Of a stretch of DNA of 64,000 nt, positions 52,810 to 64,000 are shown one piece after another. The translations under genes and the position numbers were made by a program. The notes beneath the pieces were generated by a model. The model was not told where the DNA came from, did no database searches, and worked only from the letters and a program-made list of their open reading frames with translations. Position 1 is the first letter of the stretch. Each line of letters begins with the position of its first letter. Source of the DNA: Daphnia carinata (taxonomy: Eukaryota > Arthropoda > Branchiopoda > Diplostraca > Daphniidae); NCBI RefSeq assembly GCF_022539665.2, contig NC_081339.1:9669367-9733366 (forward strand). The letters run 5' to 3'.

Positions 52810-54963
52810 TTGAAAGAATTTCAACCAAACACGTATAGTCTGTTTCAAGAATCTAGACTCAGAAGTCGAACCCAAGGAGTGGATGAGCCGACCACTAGGT
52901 ACTACTACGAAATAATTAATATTTGCAGATTGGTTGATCCAGATATGTCGGAAACCACCCGACTAGAGCACCTTTTTAGAGGTCTCCGGCCAACACTTTT
53001 TAAACAACATTATCAAATGAAACCAAAAACATGTGAACAATTTTCGGAATTAGCAAAAACCTATACGGAAGCATCAGTTATGTCCGATGCTAGGGGATGG
53101 AGGGATCCGATGGCAGAATGTCAGAAGCCAATGGAGCAAGTACCAAATCTTGCAGTGGTCTACCCGGATCCGCAAGCAGATCTTAGAAAAACGGTGCGCG
53201 AAGTCGTTCAAGAAATGCTTAAGCAAAATGGTCAAGAGCAAGTGAAATCAAAAGGACCATTCAGACCCAAAGGACGCACAACAAGTGGTAAACCACAGTG
53301 TTTTTACTGCAAAAAAGCAGGGCACATTGCCCGAAACTGCTTCAGAAACCCTGAATCTGAGCAGTATAAAGGCCCAGCAAAGTACGCTGGGACCGGAGCA
53401 ACATCAAGAGAGAATCCATCTGTAAATTCAGTGGTTCAAGAGTTGGTAATGCCAGAAGAAAACGAGGGTGGTTCAGAAGACTTTATTCTAAATTTAAACC
53501 CTGTACGATTGATTAAGGAAAAAGTGAAGTGCGGTAAAGAAACTGCAACTGCGTTGATTGATACAGGAGCTGCAGTTACAGTGATTTCCCCTGAATTGTT
53601 GAAAAAGACAGGATTCGTGGAAAAGCCCCGCAATGGCCCGAAGGTTCGTCTTGTAAACGGCCATACTCTGTCACCACAGAGTACAGCTGACATTGTAGTA
53701 ACCCACAAGGGCAAAACTATCAAAGGAAACGCGATAGTCAGGCCAATGTCAGGTTTTGAACTACTTCTGGGAAATGATTTCCTACAGCAATTTCGAGCAA
53801 TCCACATAGACTACGAATCACAAGAATCGTCGTTTACGACAGGGAAGTCACCACTTGCAGAAATTTCGCTTATTCAAGCAGAAGAAGTCAAGGATAGCCG
53901 GCTGGTCACAAGAGATCGTCAACAGATACCAGCCTACTCAATCAAGCAAATTTCAACAACAGTTTCCAGCAAAATGGAAGGTTGCTGCATTGTGACACCC
54001 TCAGAGTCATTGCTAGCGACAAGTAGCCTATCAATTGGTCATGCACTAGTACAAAAAGATTTAGAAAAAATTCCTGTTGCTAACTTGTCACCGAAAAGAA
54101 TTTGGCTAGAAAAAGGAGTGACCTTAGGGACGTTAGAAGAACACCCTGAGGCAAAAGAGGTAGAAACAAGCCAAGCAGTCCTAGCAATGGACACCTCATT
54201 CGAGGAACAAGATTTGAATCAAGATGAAAAGCAATTGTTAGAACACCTAGAAGGAAGAATTGGAACGGGTCTAACAAAGGAAGAGAAAGCACAAACGCAA
54301 AAAATTCTCAAAGAATTTATCCATTGCTTTGCTCTAAATGAAGATGATTTGGGATACTGTGCAGTAGTCAAACATGACATCAATACTGGATCAGCTTCCC
54401 CAATTCATCAACTTCCGTACAAAAGTGCTTGGAAGGAAAGAGCTGTAATTCAAAATCAAGTAGAAGGAATGTTACGTCGAGGAGTAATTGAACCGTCTGA
54501 CAGCCCTTGGTCTTCTCCAGTGGTTCTGGTGAAGAAGAAAGACGGTTCTTGGCGTTTTTGTGTAGATTATCGCAAGCTCAACTCGGCAACAGTTAAAGAT
54601 TCCTACCCCTTACCACGCATAGCTGATACACTGAGTCGGCTAGAAGGGGCAACATTTTTTTCAAGTATGGATTTGCAAGCAGGATACCACCAAGTTCCAG
54701 TGGTTAGCAGTGATAGACCGAAGACAGCCTTCATCACTGCAGACGGATTGTACCAGTTTCGCACTCTTCCGTTTGGTCTAACTAATGCCCCTGGCACTTT
54801 TCAAAGAGCCATGGACATTATTTTGGCTGGACTTCGCTGGACAACATGCCTGATATACCTGGATGATGTCATAATTTACTCAACAACATTCCAACAACAC
54901 TTGGAACGCCTTCGCTTAGTGCTGAGTTGCCTTGTGAAAGCTGGTTTGAAACTAAAGTGGTAA
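52810..54963 (+). pseudogene. pol: Gag C-terminus, protease and RT of copy B
   Basis: The longest surviving frame, about 717 codons. It contains capsid sequence (SRTQGVDEPTTRYYYE), a zinc knuckle CFYCKKAGHIARNC near residue 164, an aspartic protease with ALIDTGAAVTVIS near 247, and the RT palm with [22 protein letters not shown] and YLDDVIIYS near 683. It ends when a base present in copy A is missing (TGGTCAAAATG there, TGGTAAAATG here, 54958 onward), a single-base deletion that makes a stop. No ATG is at the start; the upstream part is the broken gag frame. Confidence 0.92.
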
Positions 54964-56910
54964 AATGCATATTCTTGGAGCACACTCTAAAAGTGTTGGG
55001 ACATCTGATTTCAAAAGACAGTGTAGCACCAGATCCTGAAAAGCTCGAGGCAGTTTCGAACTTCTCATCACCAGGTGAACGCCATTCTACGGCAAACAAA
55101 GTGAAACGAGTGCAAAGTTTTTTGGGCCTATGTTCGTACTACCGACGTCACATCCAAGGTTTCGCTTCAATCGCTCGCCCACTCACGTCGCTCACGAAGA
55201 AATAAATTTCGTTTGTGTGGGGAGAAGATCAGGCTAACAGTTTCGATGCCCTGAAAAAAGCGCTTACTTCAGCTCCAGTTTTGGCCCATCCCAACTACGG
55301 CTTGCCGATGGAAATTTTTCCTGACGCCTGCGGATACGGGATAGGAGGTGAACTAGCCCAGCGCATAGAAGAAGCAGAACGTCCCATAGCATACGCCAGC
55401 CGTCTACTGACTAAATCGGAAGTGAACTATTCGATAACTGAAAAAGAGTGTCTTGCATTAGTGTGGTGTCTCTCCAAGTTCAGATGTTTTGTGTGGGGCT
55501 GCAAAGTGAAAGTCGTCACAGATCATCAAGCTCTATGTTGGTTGATGAGCAAACAAGACCTACCAGGTCGTTTAGCACGTTGGAGCTTATCGCTACAAGA
55601 ATACGATATCACGATTGTATATCGCAGTGGAAAAACGCATGACAACGCAAATTGTCTTTCAAGGAATCCGTAACCAAAAACAGAGGAGCAAGAAGACGAC
55701 CGCTGTGTCGTCATAGGGGCACTAACTGATGACTCAACACTCTCCGAAGAAGAAAATGAGTCCCTAGCAGACAAGCAAAAAGTCTGCAGTAATTGGAATC
55801 AGCTAATTCGAAAAATCCAAAGTGGAAAAGCAAGAGTGAAAAATTTCGTGATGAACAATGGAAAACTCTACAAAGAAACTATAAAGAATGGAAAAAGTTA
55901 CAGAAGATTGTGCGTACCTGTTGACTACCGTGAAAGAATCCTATACGCCTACCATGACGACATCGTCTCCGGTCACCTTGGAATCAGTCGCACTCTACAA
56001 AATATTTGTGATCGTTACTACTGGCCGAAGATGACACTGGACATAGTTTGTCATGAGCAGAGTTGCGTACACTGTCAGAGCAGAAAAGGAGTTCCAGATA
56101 AACCTCCAGGACTTCGACAATGCATCAAAGTTGAAAGACCGTTTCAAAGAGTAGGAATGGACCTTCTAGGGACATCTCCACTCTCCAGAAAAGGAAACAG
56201 GATGATTATAGTGGCAGGGGACTACCTAACCAAATGGGTAGAGTTAAAAGCTATGCCCACTGGATAGGCAGATGACGTTGCAGAGTTCTTCGTTCAACAA
56301 ATCTTTCTACGCCATGGGGCTCCAGAACAAATCATCACGGATCGGGGAAAGTGCTTCATCGCCGATCTAACTCAAGCTGTCGTCAAGAAACTACTCACCA
56401 ACCACAAGACGACTTCCAGTTACCACCCCCAGGCAAATGGAGCAGTGGAAAGGATAAACCATACATTGGCAGCAATGCTCTCAATGTACGTCAGCAGTGA
56501 TCAACGAGATTGGGATGAAACTCTGCAGTATGTGTGCTTTGCATACAACACAGCTAGACAAGAGTCTACTGGATACTCACCATTCTTCCGCCTCTACGGA
56601 CGTGAACCCAGACTTCCTATTGACTTGGAGTTGGAAGCAGATCCAAACCCATTGCTGGAAGAAGAGGAAGCGACAATGGGATATGCAGATCGCCTAATAA
56701 CTGACCTAGCAGCAGCTAGAGAAAAAGTGAAAATTAGAATGGAGCGTGTACAGCAAAAGCAAAAAGAAACCTACGATGCACGCCATAGAGAATTGTCATT
56801 CAAAGAAGGAGATTTAGTGTTGGTCTACAAGCCTGTGCGTAAAGTGGGAAAATCAGAAAAACTTCTTCATCGTTGGCTAGAACCATTCAAAGTGTAGAGA
56901 CAGACCACAC
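54964..56910 (+). pseudogene. pol: RNase H and integrase of copy B
   Basis: Frames at 54927-55205 (RT thumb), 55215-55673 (RNase H; EIFPDACGYGIG, TDHQALCWL) and 55674-56897 (integrase) follow one another. Stops where copy A is open: TAA near 55203 and at 55671-55673. TAG at 56265-56267, in a part copy A lacks. The integrase keeps its zinc finger (HDDIVSGHLG, CVHCQSRK) and all three catalytic regions (MDLLG, ITDRGKCF, GAVERINH), the middle one being the piece deleted in copy A. The end is a GPY/F-type module (LLHRWLEPFKV) with a TAG at 56895-56897. Confidence 0.9.
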
Positions 56911-56912
56911 CA

Positions 56913-59055
56913 GTGAACTATGAAGTGATATCGGCAACGGGACGAGGTAAAACAGACATCGTTCACGTAGTGCGGATGAAATCATTCCATGAAGCAGAGG
57001 CGGGGCCTGGCATCATCGAAGAAACATCAGAGAAAGAAGATGAAAACCAGCAGAAAAAAGAAACACAAGAGATGCCTGCTTCAAGTGATCCACAACCTAA
57101 GACTGACCCAGAAGAAACACTAGTTGAACAGAGCAGTGAATCAACGGACATGGAAGAAAATGATGTGGTCACGCCAACTCCGGAAGTAATCACGCTAACT
57201 TCAACTAGAAGACCCACCCGTAGCAGAAGACCTCCAGCCAGATATTTAACTTTATTGGTGCCGTTCCTCCTTTTCCTGATTGGGCTGTTGTCAAGCAACT
57301 CACTGATCCTAAGGGTAAATGCAATATTCAAACAACAAACTGATGTGGCGTTCAGTGAATCATCGTGGACCATCGTAACAGACCTTGACTTAGGAGTAGC
57401 TGATACAGCAACAGCATACTTAAAGCAGAAGATAACCCAACAGCAGCAAGTGGCAGAATAGTGGAAGAATACAGGTTCACGACCACAACGGATAGCAGCT
57501 AGAGGAATCGCTAGCAGAACGGAAACAATCCTAAAAGGAATGGAAAATGTAGCAGACCGATTAACAAACATCAGAAAAGCCTTAAATCCTCACCAGAGAA
57601 ATCGCCGAAGTCTTGTTGACGGTGGAAGATCAATCCTGAAATGGCTGTTTGGAGTTTCAACACAAAAAGATTTAGAAGAATTAAACAGTCAAGTACAACT
57701 TGTTGCTCGAGATCAGAGAGAAGTAATTCACATGATCGATAAACAAGCAACAATAGTAAATGAATCACTTTGGGAGTCCAGAACAAACACAAAACTCATC
57801 AGAGAGCTGCGAGGCCAGTATTCCCTGTTAAGCAATGTTACAACAAACCTCATGGACAGAATGGTTAACATAGAAGAGTTAGAACTAAATCACTTCGAGT
57901 ATTACATCCAAATGAATGAAACATTTGAAGCGATCAACCAGATCTTGCAGTGGCTACAACATTTGGCCGATAGTCTCGACGTCGGCTTTAGTCTGTTGGC
58001 CAATGGACATTTGGCACCACAAATCGTCTCCCCAGCAAGATTCAACAAAATTATTAAAATGATAAACGAGAAATTACCAAGAGGATGGTCGATCTCCAGT
58101 GATGAGCTTTGGGTCGCCTACCGAGAATCAACTGTCACCGTGGCGGCCATGGAAAACTCGTTTCGCCTCTTCATAAATGTTCCCCTTTTCGATCACAGCC
58201 ATCAGTACAAGCTTTTCGAAATTATCAACTTGCCGGCTAATGGAACAGGCAGCTACGGCTAATGGAACACATGGTGTCCTGTTCGGAAATCTACCAGAAT
58301 ACCTTGCTGTGTCTGCCGACCTCGAAACCTATCTAGAATTGTCCAAAGAAGATGTAAAGGATTGCAGTAAGATAGGGCGACCACTGTGTAAATTTCATAC
58401 CGGCATCAGCAAGAGAACAGCCCGAAAATCCTGCGCAATAGCTGTCTTTCTAAATGATTCGACCCGAATCAGCACACAATGTAAAAAGAAATTCACAGAC
58501 TGGCGTGGACCTGAAGTAGTCTACATGGGATCCAATCAATGGGTCTACTCAGCCACAAAGTCGCACGAGATTGTGTTTTCATGTCCAGCAGGAGGAGAGC
58601 AGCCACCTTTGAGAACCACAACGTTACCAGCTGTAGGAATGTTTGAAGTTCCTTTGGGATGCACCGCTCGAAACGAAGAATGGGTATTCCCAGCCAGCAT
58701 GGAAGGAAGTGTAATGGCGCCAAAACTACAAGCAATTGTTCTTCCAACAGTGAAAATTTTTGCTCAAGATGTCCAAGCAACGGATGGCAAAAAGCCCACT
58801 TTCGTCGAGCTTCCACGAGAAAATACATCGTCTGTAGACATTATTAGTCAGCTGCTTCATCGCAACGCACAAGCAACGTTGTCATCTGAAATGACTGGAG
58901 AGCAAATTCATAATTTAATTATGGAAAAAGAAAAACAAAAAGAGTTTTACCTTACTTGTTATCCTTACGAGTTAGTGGCTTTCAACATCTTGCTAATGTG
59001 TGGAATAGTGCTTCTAGTGCTTAAATTCTACATGTTAATATGTGTGAATTGCTAA
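56913..59055 (+). pseudogene. env: F-protein-like env of copy B, with deleted C-terminal tail
   Basis: The first frame (56913-57461) holds the end of pol, an acidic linker and a signal-like hydrophobic stretch (LTLLVPFLLFLIGLL) with the small N-terminal subunit. It stops at a TAG at 57459-57461. Frame 57540-58262 holds the furin-type site RNRR (57596-57607) followed by a fusion-peptide-like segment and heptad-rich ectodomain. A shift near 58255 passes to the last part (to 59055) with the transmembrane segment at about 58966-59036. The cytoplasmic tail seen in copy A is replaced by five residues because the following 800 bp are missing. Non-functional. Confidence 0.85.
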
Positions 59056-59124
59056 TTATAGTCGTCTTTCTTACGCCTGTATTGCTTCCGTAGTTCTAGA
59101 AAATTCCTTTTTCGATAAAAGCAC

Positions 59125-59335
59125 ATTGCCCACGCTTCACCGTATGGTTGACTTCTACCGTAGTTGTCCCTTTACCTCTCTAAAGCGACCGCGCTTTATC
59201 TTATGTTTGATTCCTACTCTAGTTGTCCCTTTACCTCTCTTAAGCGACCGCGCTTTATCGTATGCTTGACTTTTACTATAGTCCTTTCTTTACCTTAATA
59301 AAGCGACCTCGCTCTTTCATATGCTTTCTCATTAC
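59125..59335 (+). repeat. Tandem repeat, about 60 bp, 3' region of copy B
   Basis: Same units as 5161-5375 in copy A (TTTACCTCTCTAAAGCGACC). Confidence 0.85.
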
Positions 59336-59452
59336 TATAGCTCTTGATGAATTTTGGAAAATCACGGGTTTCCCCAATATTTTGTTATGCCATTGATTTC
59401 TTTTTAATGATTGTTAGTACAGTCGGGTCGCCTATCTTGAAGAAGGGGGACC

Positions 59453-59820
59453 TGTCGCGAGGGGAAAATAGTGACGTGGTAGTCATTTCTGAAAATGACG
59501 TGACAACCAACGATCAAATGGCGTACAATGCAGCTTCTCTTGAAAAGAAGTTGCAACACGCAAATTATTTGGTAGAAGTTAGTTATTCCTTGAATTTATG
59601 TAACCCTAGAGATGGGGCGTATATCCTTCACGAGGGTATAAAAGCCCACACATTTTTAACCCTAGTTAGTTCTTGAGTTCTTAAGTTCTCTTCAAGTTCT
59701 CCTACAGTTCTCTTCACGTTCAAAGTTAAGTAAAAGTGTAGTTATTCTTTATTTCTGCTGTCTTGTATTTCTTCTTAAAATTCAATACAATTCATTAACA
59801 AAGTAAAGTCCATTGTGACA
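59453..59820 (+). repeat. 3' LTR of copy B
   Basis: Starts TGTCGCGAGGGG after the purine tract and ends TGTGACA before ATAT. TATAAAAG is at about 59637-59644. Confidence 0.95.
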
Positions 59821-60090
59821 ATATCAATAGTAAACAAATCTTTAAGCTAAGACGTTGCAGACGACACCAATGTTAGATTTTCGTCTGCAATTTGTATCGA
59901 TACTACCCGATAACAATTAATTGTTTGGAATTTGCACGTTACACAATATTGAAGTGGCCCAGTGGTTGAAGATACAGTACTCTTCAAAATGGAACCGTGT
60001 TCGATCCCAGCATATGGCTTTTTTTATTGGTTACCTTACAGTTCTGAAAAATACTTATTTGACAGAACAAAGATTTTATAATACATAGCT
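59821..60090 (+). repeat. tRNA-like tandem repeat, right part of the array
   Basis: Contains GCAGACGAC, then TTAGATTTTCGTCTGC and TTTGTATCGATACTA, then a convincing tRNA-like stretch with A box GTGGCCCAGTGGTTGAAG (about 59953-59970) and B box GTGTTCGATCCCAGC (about 59997-60011). It completes the array begun at 50660. Confidence 0.65.
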
Positions 60091-60232
60091 TTTAATTCCC
60101 ATAAAACATAAGACAGAGAATATAGAAGTTCATGGCAGCAGTTGTATTTTCTTCTATACACAACACATTAACAAAGGAACACAAGTAATTAAAACACGAA
60201 TTAAACCAAAATATACACATTACTAGGCTTTT

Positions 60233-62184
60233 TTATTAAGAAATAACAACATGTTTACATTGTCAGGACTCAACCAATTTCTATTTTCAGATATAAATTC
60301 TGAAGCACTTGAAAACAATTGTTCGGATGGGACAGAGGTACAGGAATTAATTAGAATTTTATTGCAACTTTGGGAATAGGAAGCAGCTCACCACGGCTTC
60401 TTTTCTCCTTCCAAAACTTCAAGGGGTCAGCAGAACGGGGCTGTAGAGGCAAGTGCATCATTGTATTCCGCAATACAAATGATCTTGTTTGCCTCGTTGC
60501 TTGGACCTTGTCCTTCTCGGTTGGCGTTTGAAATGGTCATGGCGTAGTCGTGATCATTCCAAATCGAGTTCTTTGTCGTATTCGAAATGGCTGTTACGGG
60601 TGTTTCCACTGGAGGCATGCTTCTTTTCGACGTTAAATCAATTTGAGCCTTCGTCCGCCTTTCAGCTTCACCCGAAACGTCTTTGGGGAAGTAGAGGGTC
60701 AGCTTCTTGAATCTAAAGAAAAGTTACAATGTTTACAATTTGATACTAGTTACCATAAAACATTTAAGTATTACCTTGGATCCAAATAAGTTGCAATAAG
60801 ATGAGGGGTTGAATATTTCAGTGTTATGCTGAAACGAGTATTGAACCCACTGAAAAGATCCTCATTCAGCTGTTTACGACATGTGATGTGGATGTATGCC
60901 TTTCGCCGATTCAAGAAATGCATTACCAATCGAATCGAAGGAATAACCTTCGAAATCGATGGGTAATACTGGGACAAAGGTAAGAGGTAACTTCGTCAAA
61001 TGGCTGCAACATTTCCATAGCTGAGACAAGAGCTTGGTATGTGCAAAGCACGGAATGTGTCGCCATTCGCGATGTGCCTTTTTGACGATTTCTACTTCAC
61101 GAACGATGTTGTAGGCATTGTCAGTGAAAACCGCTACCACTGTCAAATCACAAAATTAAGCGTTTTATACTAGAGAATCACAAAACTACAAAAAGAATTT
61201 CAGATGAACCATGCTTACCCTTGTCAATGATCTGCCAATCGACAGCAATCTTCTTCAATCGTGCGGCTAGGTTCTCGGAAGTGCAGGATTCTTCGATGTG
61301 TTCTGTTGCCAAAACACGTGAAACCATTGCCATCGACGAATTGATGAAATGAACAGTGACGGTGAGGTAGTGGCGATTATTCCGGCACGTCCATGCATCC
61401 GCAGTGAGTGAAACCCACTCTACCAGGGATAACTCATGGATGAGCTTGTCGGCGGCTTCCTTGTACAGTTTCGGAAAGTAGTTGTGAGTGATGGCGCTGC
61501 GTGACGGTAGTTTCACTCGCGGATCGATGGCCATAACAAAAGCGTTGAAATGGACATCATCAACGATAGAGAGGCAGTGCATTCCCCTCACAATAAAGAG
61601 CAATAGCTGGCGTACAATGTAAGCCGGCGTATCACCCCCTCTGGGATAAGGAATGGCTCTACCCTGTCCAACAAAAACAATAAATGAAATCGGAAATAGA
61701 GCGAGCTAATAAGTTGCATTACCTATTAGTCGAAGTTGATGTCGAAGGAGCTGAGCTAGATGAAGCGGATATGCTTTCTTCACTACCTTGGTGAGAGATA
61801 GACTCGGTCGGTACAACAACTTCATCGGCAATGCCACCTGTCACGCCAGAATCATCTAAAAAAATAATATTTAAAGTATTAGTCTTTTTAATTAAATAGG
61901 AAAATGTTACCGCAATTATCTTTGTCGGTGCTTTGGTTATCAAGCAATCTTCTTGGTTTCGCCTTCGCTGCAGTTTTGGGACGAGCCTTGTTAATCTTCG
62001 AACGCACAATGATATAAAGATCATTATGGTGCGTTTGCAGATTTCTCATCATGTTGGATGTGGTCCCACAAAACGGCACTTTAGTGGGACAATGGAAACA
62101 CTGGCAGACTTTCCCACCTAAAGCTCCAACTTTTTCAAAATAAGTCCACACAGGACTACGGGTTCGTTTTGCATTTTCAGACAT
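60233..62184 (-). pseudogene. hAT/ZBED transposase-like gene, five exons, disrupted
   Basis: Exons on the minus strand: 62184-61911, 61855-61723, 61663-61219, 61139-60775 and 60712-60233. Introns are short with GT-AG ends. Exon 1 has a BED zinc finger (SPVWTYFEKVG, CFHCPTKV, NMMRNLQTHH). Exon 3 has the RNase H-like core (LVEWVSLTADAWTCRNNRHY), exon 4 continues with FTDNAYNIV and CFAHT, and the exon 4/5 join gives YLDPRFKKL. The end carries DPLKFWKEK and the hAT dimerisation domain (TSVPSEQLFSSASEFISE, NWLSPDNVNMLLF). Frames break near 60970 and again near 60360. It could be a domesticated ZBED-type gene now decaying, or an old hAT copy. Terminal inverted repeats were not found. Confidence 0.85.
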
Positions 62185-64000
62185 CTGATATGAATAATTA
62201 AAATAAATCATTAATAAATACCATACATAATGTGTATACATTGTATACAATGCACAAAAAGGTAAATTATTAACATAAATGGGTGCGTAATGAGCTTACC
62301 TTGACGAACGTGGTATGAAGACATGATGGAAATAAAATGGAACAAAATGGAAACAAAAAATCTTTCAACTACGAAAACCTGGATTCGAAGAGAAATTGGT
62401 CGCGTTCCAATTCAACATCAGCTTCTCCATCTGATGAATTTAGTTCGTCATCATCATAAATAGTAAATTAGTTTTATGATTTATTTTTTTCCTAATATAA
62501 ATAACCTTTTTTTTCTTATAGAAATAAGAACATCTGGTTGGCAAGATGCCATATAGCGCTTTATGTTCCCCAGATTTTAATTTCTGTTTTTTATAACGGC
62601 ATATCGAGGAAACCGGAATTAATTATCCAACCCAGAATCAACCGCCATGTTACAACTAAGTCAAAAGGTAGGTTAAATATTATACATCGAACCAACTTTT
62701 TGTATGTCCCGTGCAACCTTACCTGTTAATTAACTTACTTAATTTTCCTTTTTTCCTTTCTTATTTCTTTTTTAAGAAAATTCCTTACGTTGTTTGAGGA
62801 ATAGCTCAGTGTGTTATTATATGTAATGTTATGTATTATTAGAGGAAAAAAGAATACAAGCAACGCGTAATTGAGCGTTTGGGCGGACCATTTGGTTTCA
62901 CTGCGAGGGCCAATGTGTAGTTTAACGAACGCTTTTAATATTTTTTTTTTTTTAAGAATGGCCGTCTTGTAATTATAGGTTATAACTATGAGACGTACGC
63001 TATTTGTATGCGTAGCGTACGTGTGTCTCTTGTTTGCGATAGTGACGGGGTGGCTTGTCGTTCTTAAATAGATTTTAGATTGTCGTTTTTAGTCAATCAT
63101 CTTTTGTCTTCCTCCTTCTTTTTGTTATGGATAAAGAAGAAGATGGTTGTCTGTTTTACATTTGATTTTAAAGGCAACTATTTTTTATCTATGCCGGTGC
63201 GAATGATACCAATCTGACGGCGTGTATCAACTGTTTTTATATTTGTCTTTCTTTTGAGTTGTCGATTTTTTTTGTTCTTTTATGGTTGGGGAGATACGAG
63301 GCCGGCCGTCGAAAGAGATTTGAAGCGTTGAAGCTGGACGACACACACACAAACACACGGAAGAATATAAAGGGAAACGTATACAAATCAAAACCAAACA
63401 AAAAAAGGACAACTTGTTGAATGCATGGAACGAAGCCTATTATTTCTAGAAAGAAAGAAAAAGAAAGGGAAGGAGGATTGAAATAGATAAATAAATAGAA
63501 TAAGTGGTGGTATGATGGAAAAAGAAAGAAAGAGAAGATACCTTTTTGCCGCTTTGCTTTGAAAAACGTCTTGACGGGGTCTTGTGTCCAGGGTCACCTG
63601 GCCCAGCAAAAGAAGGGACCCGCACGTCACTCTGAGGTCGGCTGGATTTGCTTTCATCTTTATTTCACCCTTGTCGGTGCGCCGGATCCCACCATTCCAT
63701 TTTCTTCCGCAACGTAATAAATCTGTAATATTGACATTAATTAGCGCCACAAGCTGTAAATAAATGATATTTACCATAATCTCCTTTCTGGCGTGTTCGG
63801 CTTACATCCAGTACATCTCTTAGAGTGGTATTTCTACTTGACACGCCTTTTGAACGATCTGTAGCTGAGAAATACTTCTAGATTAACGACAGCAAGATCC
63901 TTTTCGTGGGTGAAACCAACACCGATAGTTCATCTTGGCTATCGATATGCTCAAGTGTCTTTCTAAGACGAATCACGATGCAACGACATTTAATAAGAAT
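62185..64000. other. Right end, mostly unassigned; possible terminal exon at 62843-62920
   Basis: After an acceptor-like TTATTAG, 62843-62920 reads RKKEYKQRVIERLGGPFGFT and a short tail to TAG, which looks like a genuine last exon of an unknown plus-strand gene. A donor-like AAAAGGTAGG near 62665 could belong to a preceding exon. On the minus strand, 63725-63540 has coding-like sequence (VRVPSFAGPGDPGHKTPSRR) before a GTATCT donor. Neither is assigned to a family. Confidence 0.35.

Larger units (their letters stand above)
51779..59820 (+). mobile_element. Ty3/Gypsy env-bearing element, family 1 copy B, complete but degenerate
   Basis: LTRs at 51779-52148 and 59453-59820, target duplication ATAT (51775-51778 and 59821-59824), primer-binding site TGGTGGAGATGC at 52151, purine tract 59441-59452. 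Gag, pol and env follow in order. The LTRs differ at well over ten positions by eye, so the insertion is older than families 2 and 3. At least seven stops or shifts disable the genes. Compared with copy A it lacks about 800 bp after the env transmembrane segment but retains the full integrase core. Confidence 0.95.

Noticed and set aside
63388-63777. 129-codon minus-strand ORF
   Set aside because: Ends in a low-complexity F/L/S-rich stretch and mixes frames of possible exons; no supported product.

Overview
The window looks like a branchiopod crustacean genome, most probably Daphnia. Three things point there: a Rebers-Riddiford (RR-1) cuticle gene, three decayed copies of a tyrosine-rich repeat family (units such as APxYYAEAxKYYS) that I associate with Daphnia, and short introns of roughly 50-100 bp. 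Nothing looks prokaryotic. Most of the window is mobile DNA, and the host genes left in it are mainly fragments with stops and frameshifts.

Layout. 1-5855: 3' part of a Ty3/Gypsy element with an F-protein-like env gene (family 1, copy A), ending in an LTR. 6963-7350: inverted solo LTR of the same family. 8296-8378: tRNA-Leu(TAA). 10103-10579: WSC-domain-type sulfotransferase fragment. 10900-17269: two tyrosine-rich pseudogenes in opposite orientation, the second split by a complete Mag-like Gypsy element (family 2, 12260-16956). 18577-23273: fragments of a spinster-type transporter, an RR-1 cuticle gene, an ABCC second nucleotide-binding domain, another tyrosine-rich gene and an annexin 3' end. 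26144-26493: solo LTR of family 1. 27751-33223: a synaptojanin pseudogene followed directly by the 3' half of a ZSWIM8 homologue, both with introns kept. 32110-34510: three inverted-repeat elements, the last a non-autonomous hAT with an 8-bp target duplication.

36807-45980 (minus strand) is the best-preserved element (family 3). It has 365-bp LTRs identical by eye, 4-bp target duplications, gag with a very long coiled coil, protease-RT-RNase H, a D,D35E integrase, a secreted or ectodomain-only env-like ORF and, next to the 3' LTR, an ankyrin-repeat ORF. 45981-50650 holds a tRNA-like inverted-repeat element and a broken LINE flanked by inverted copies of another repeat. 50660-60090 is an array of tRNA-like repeats into which a full copy of family 1 (copy B, 51779-59820, ATAT target duplication) inserted. 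60233-62184 is a five-exon hAT/ZBED transposase-like gene with frame breaks, and the right end is mostly unassigned.

The most unusual items are the env-fragment plus ankyrin ORF module in the young element of family 3, an antisense two-exon reading frame between env and LTR in copy A that copy B lacks, the tRNA-like repeat array, and the clustering of 3' fragments of conserved host genes. All calls come from reading the sequence by eye; no database search was run.
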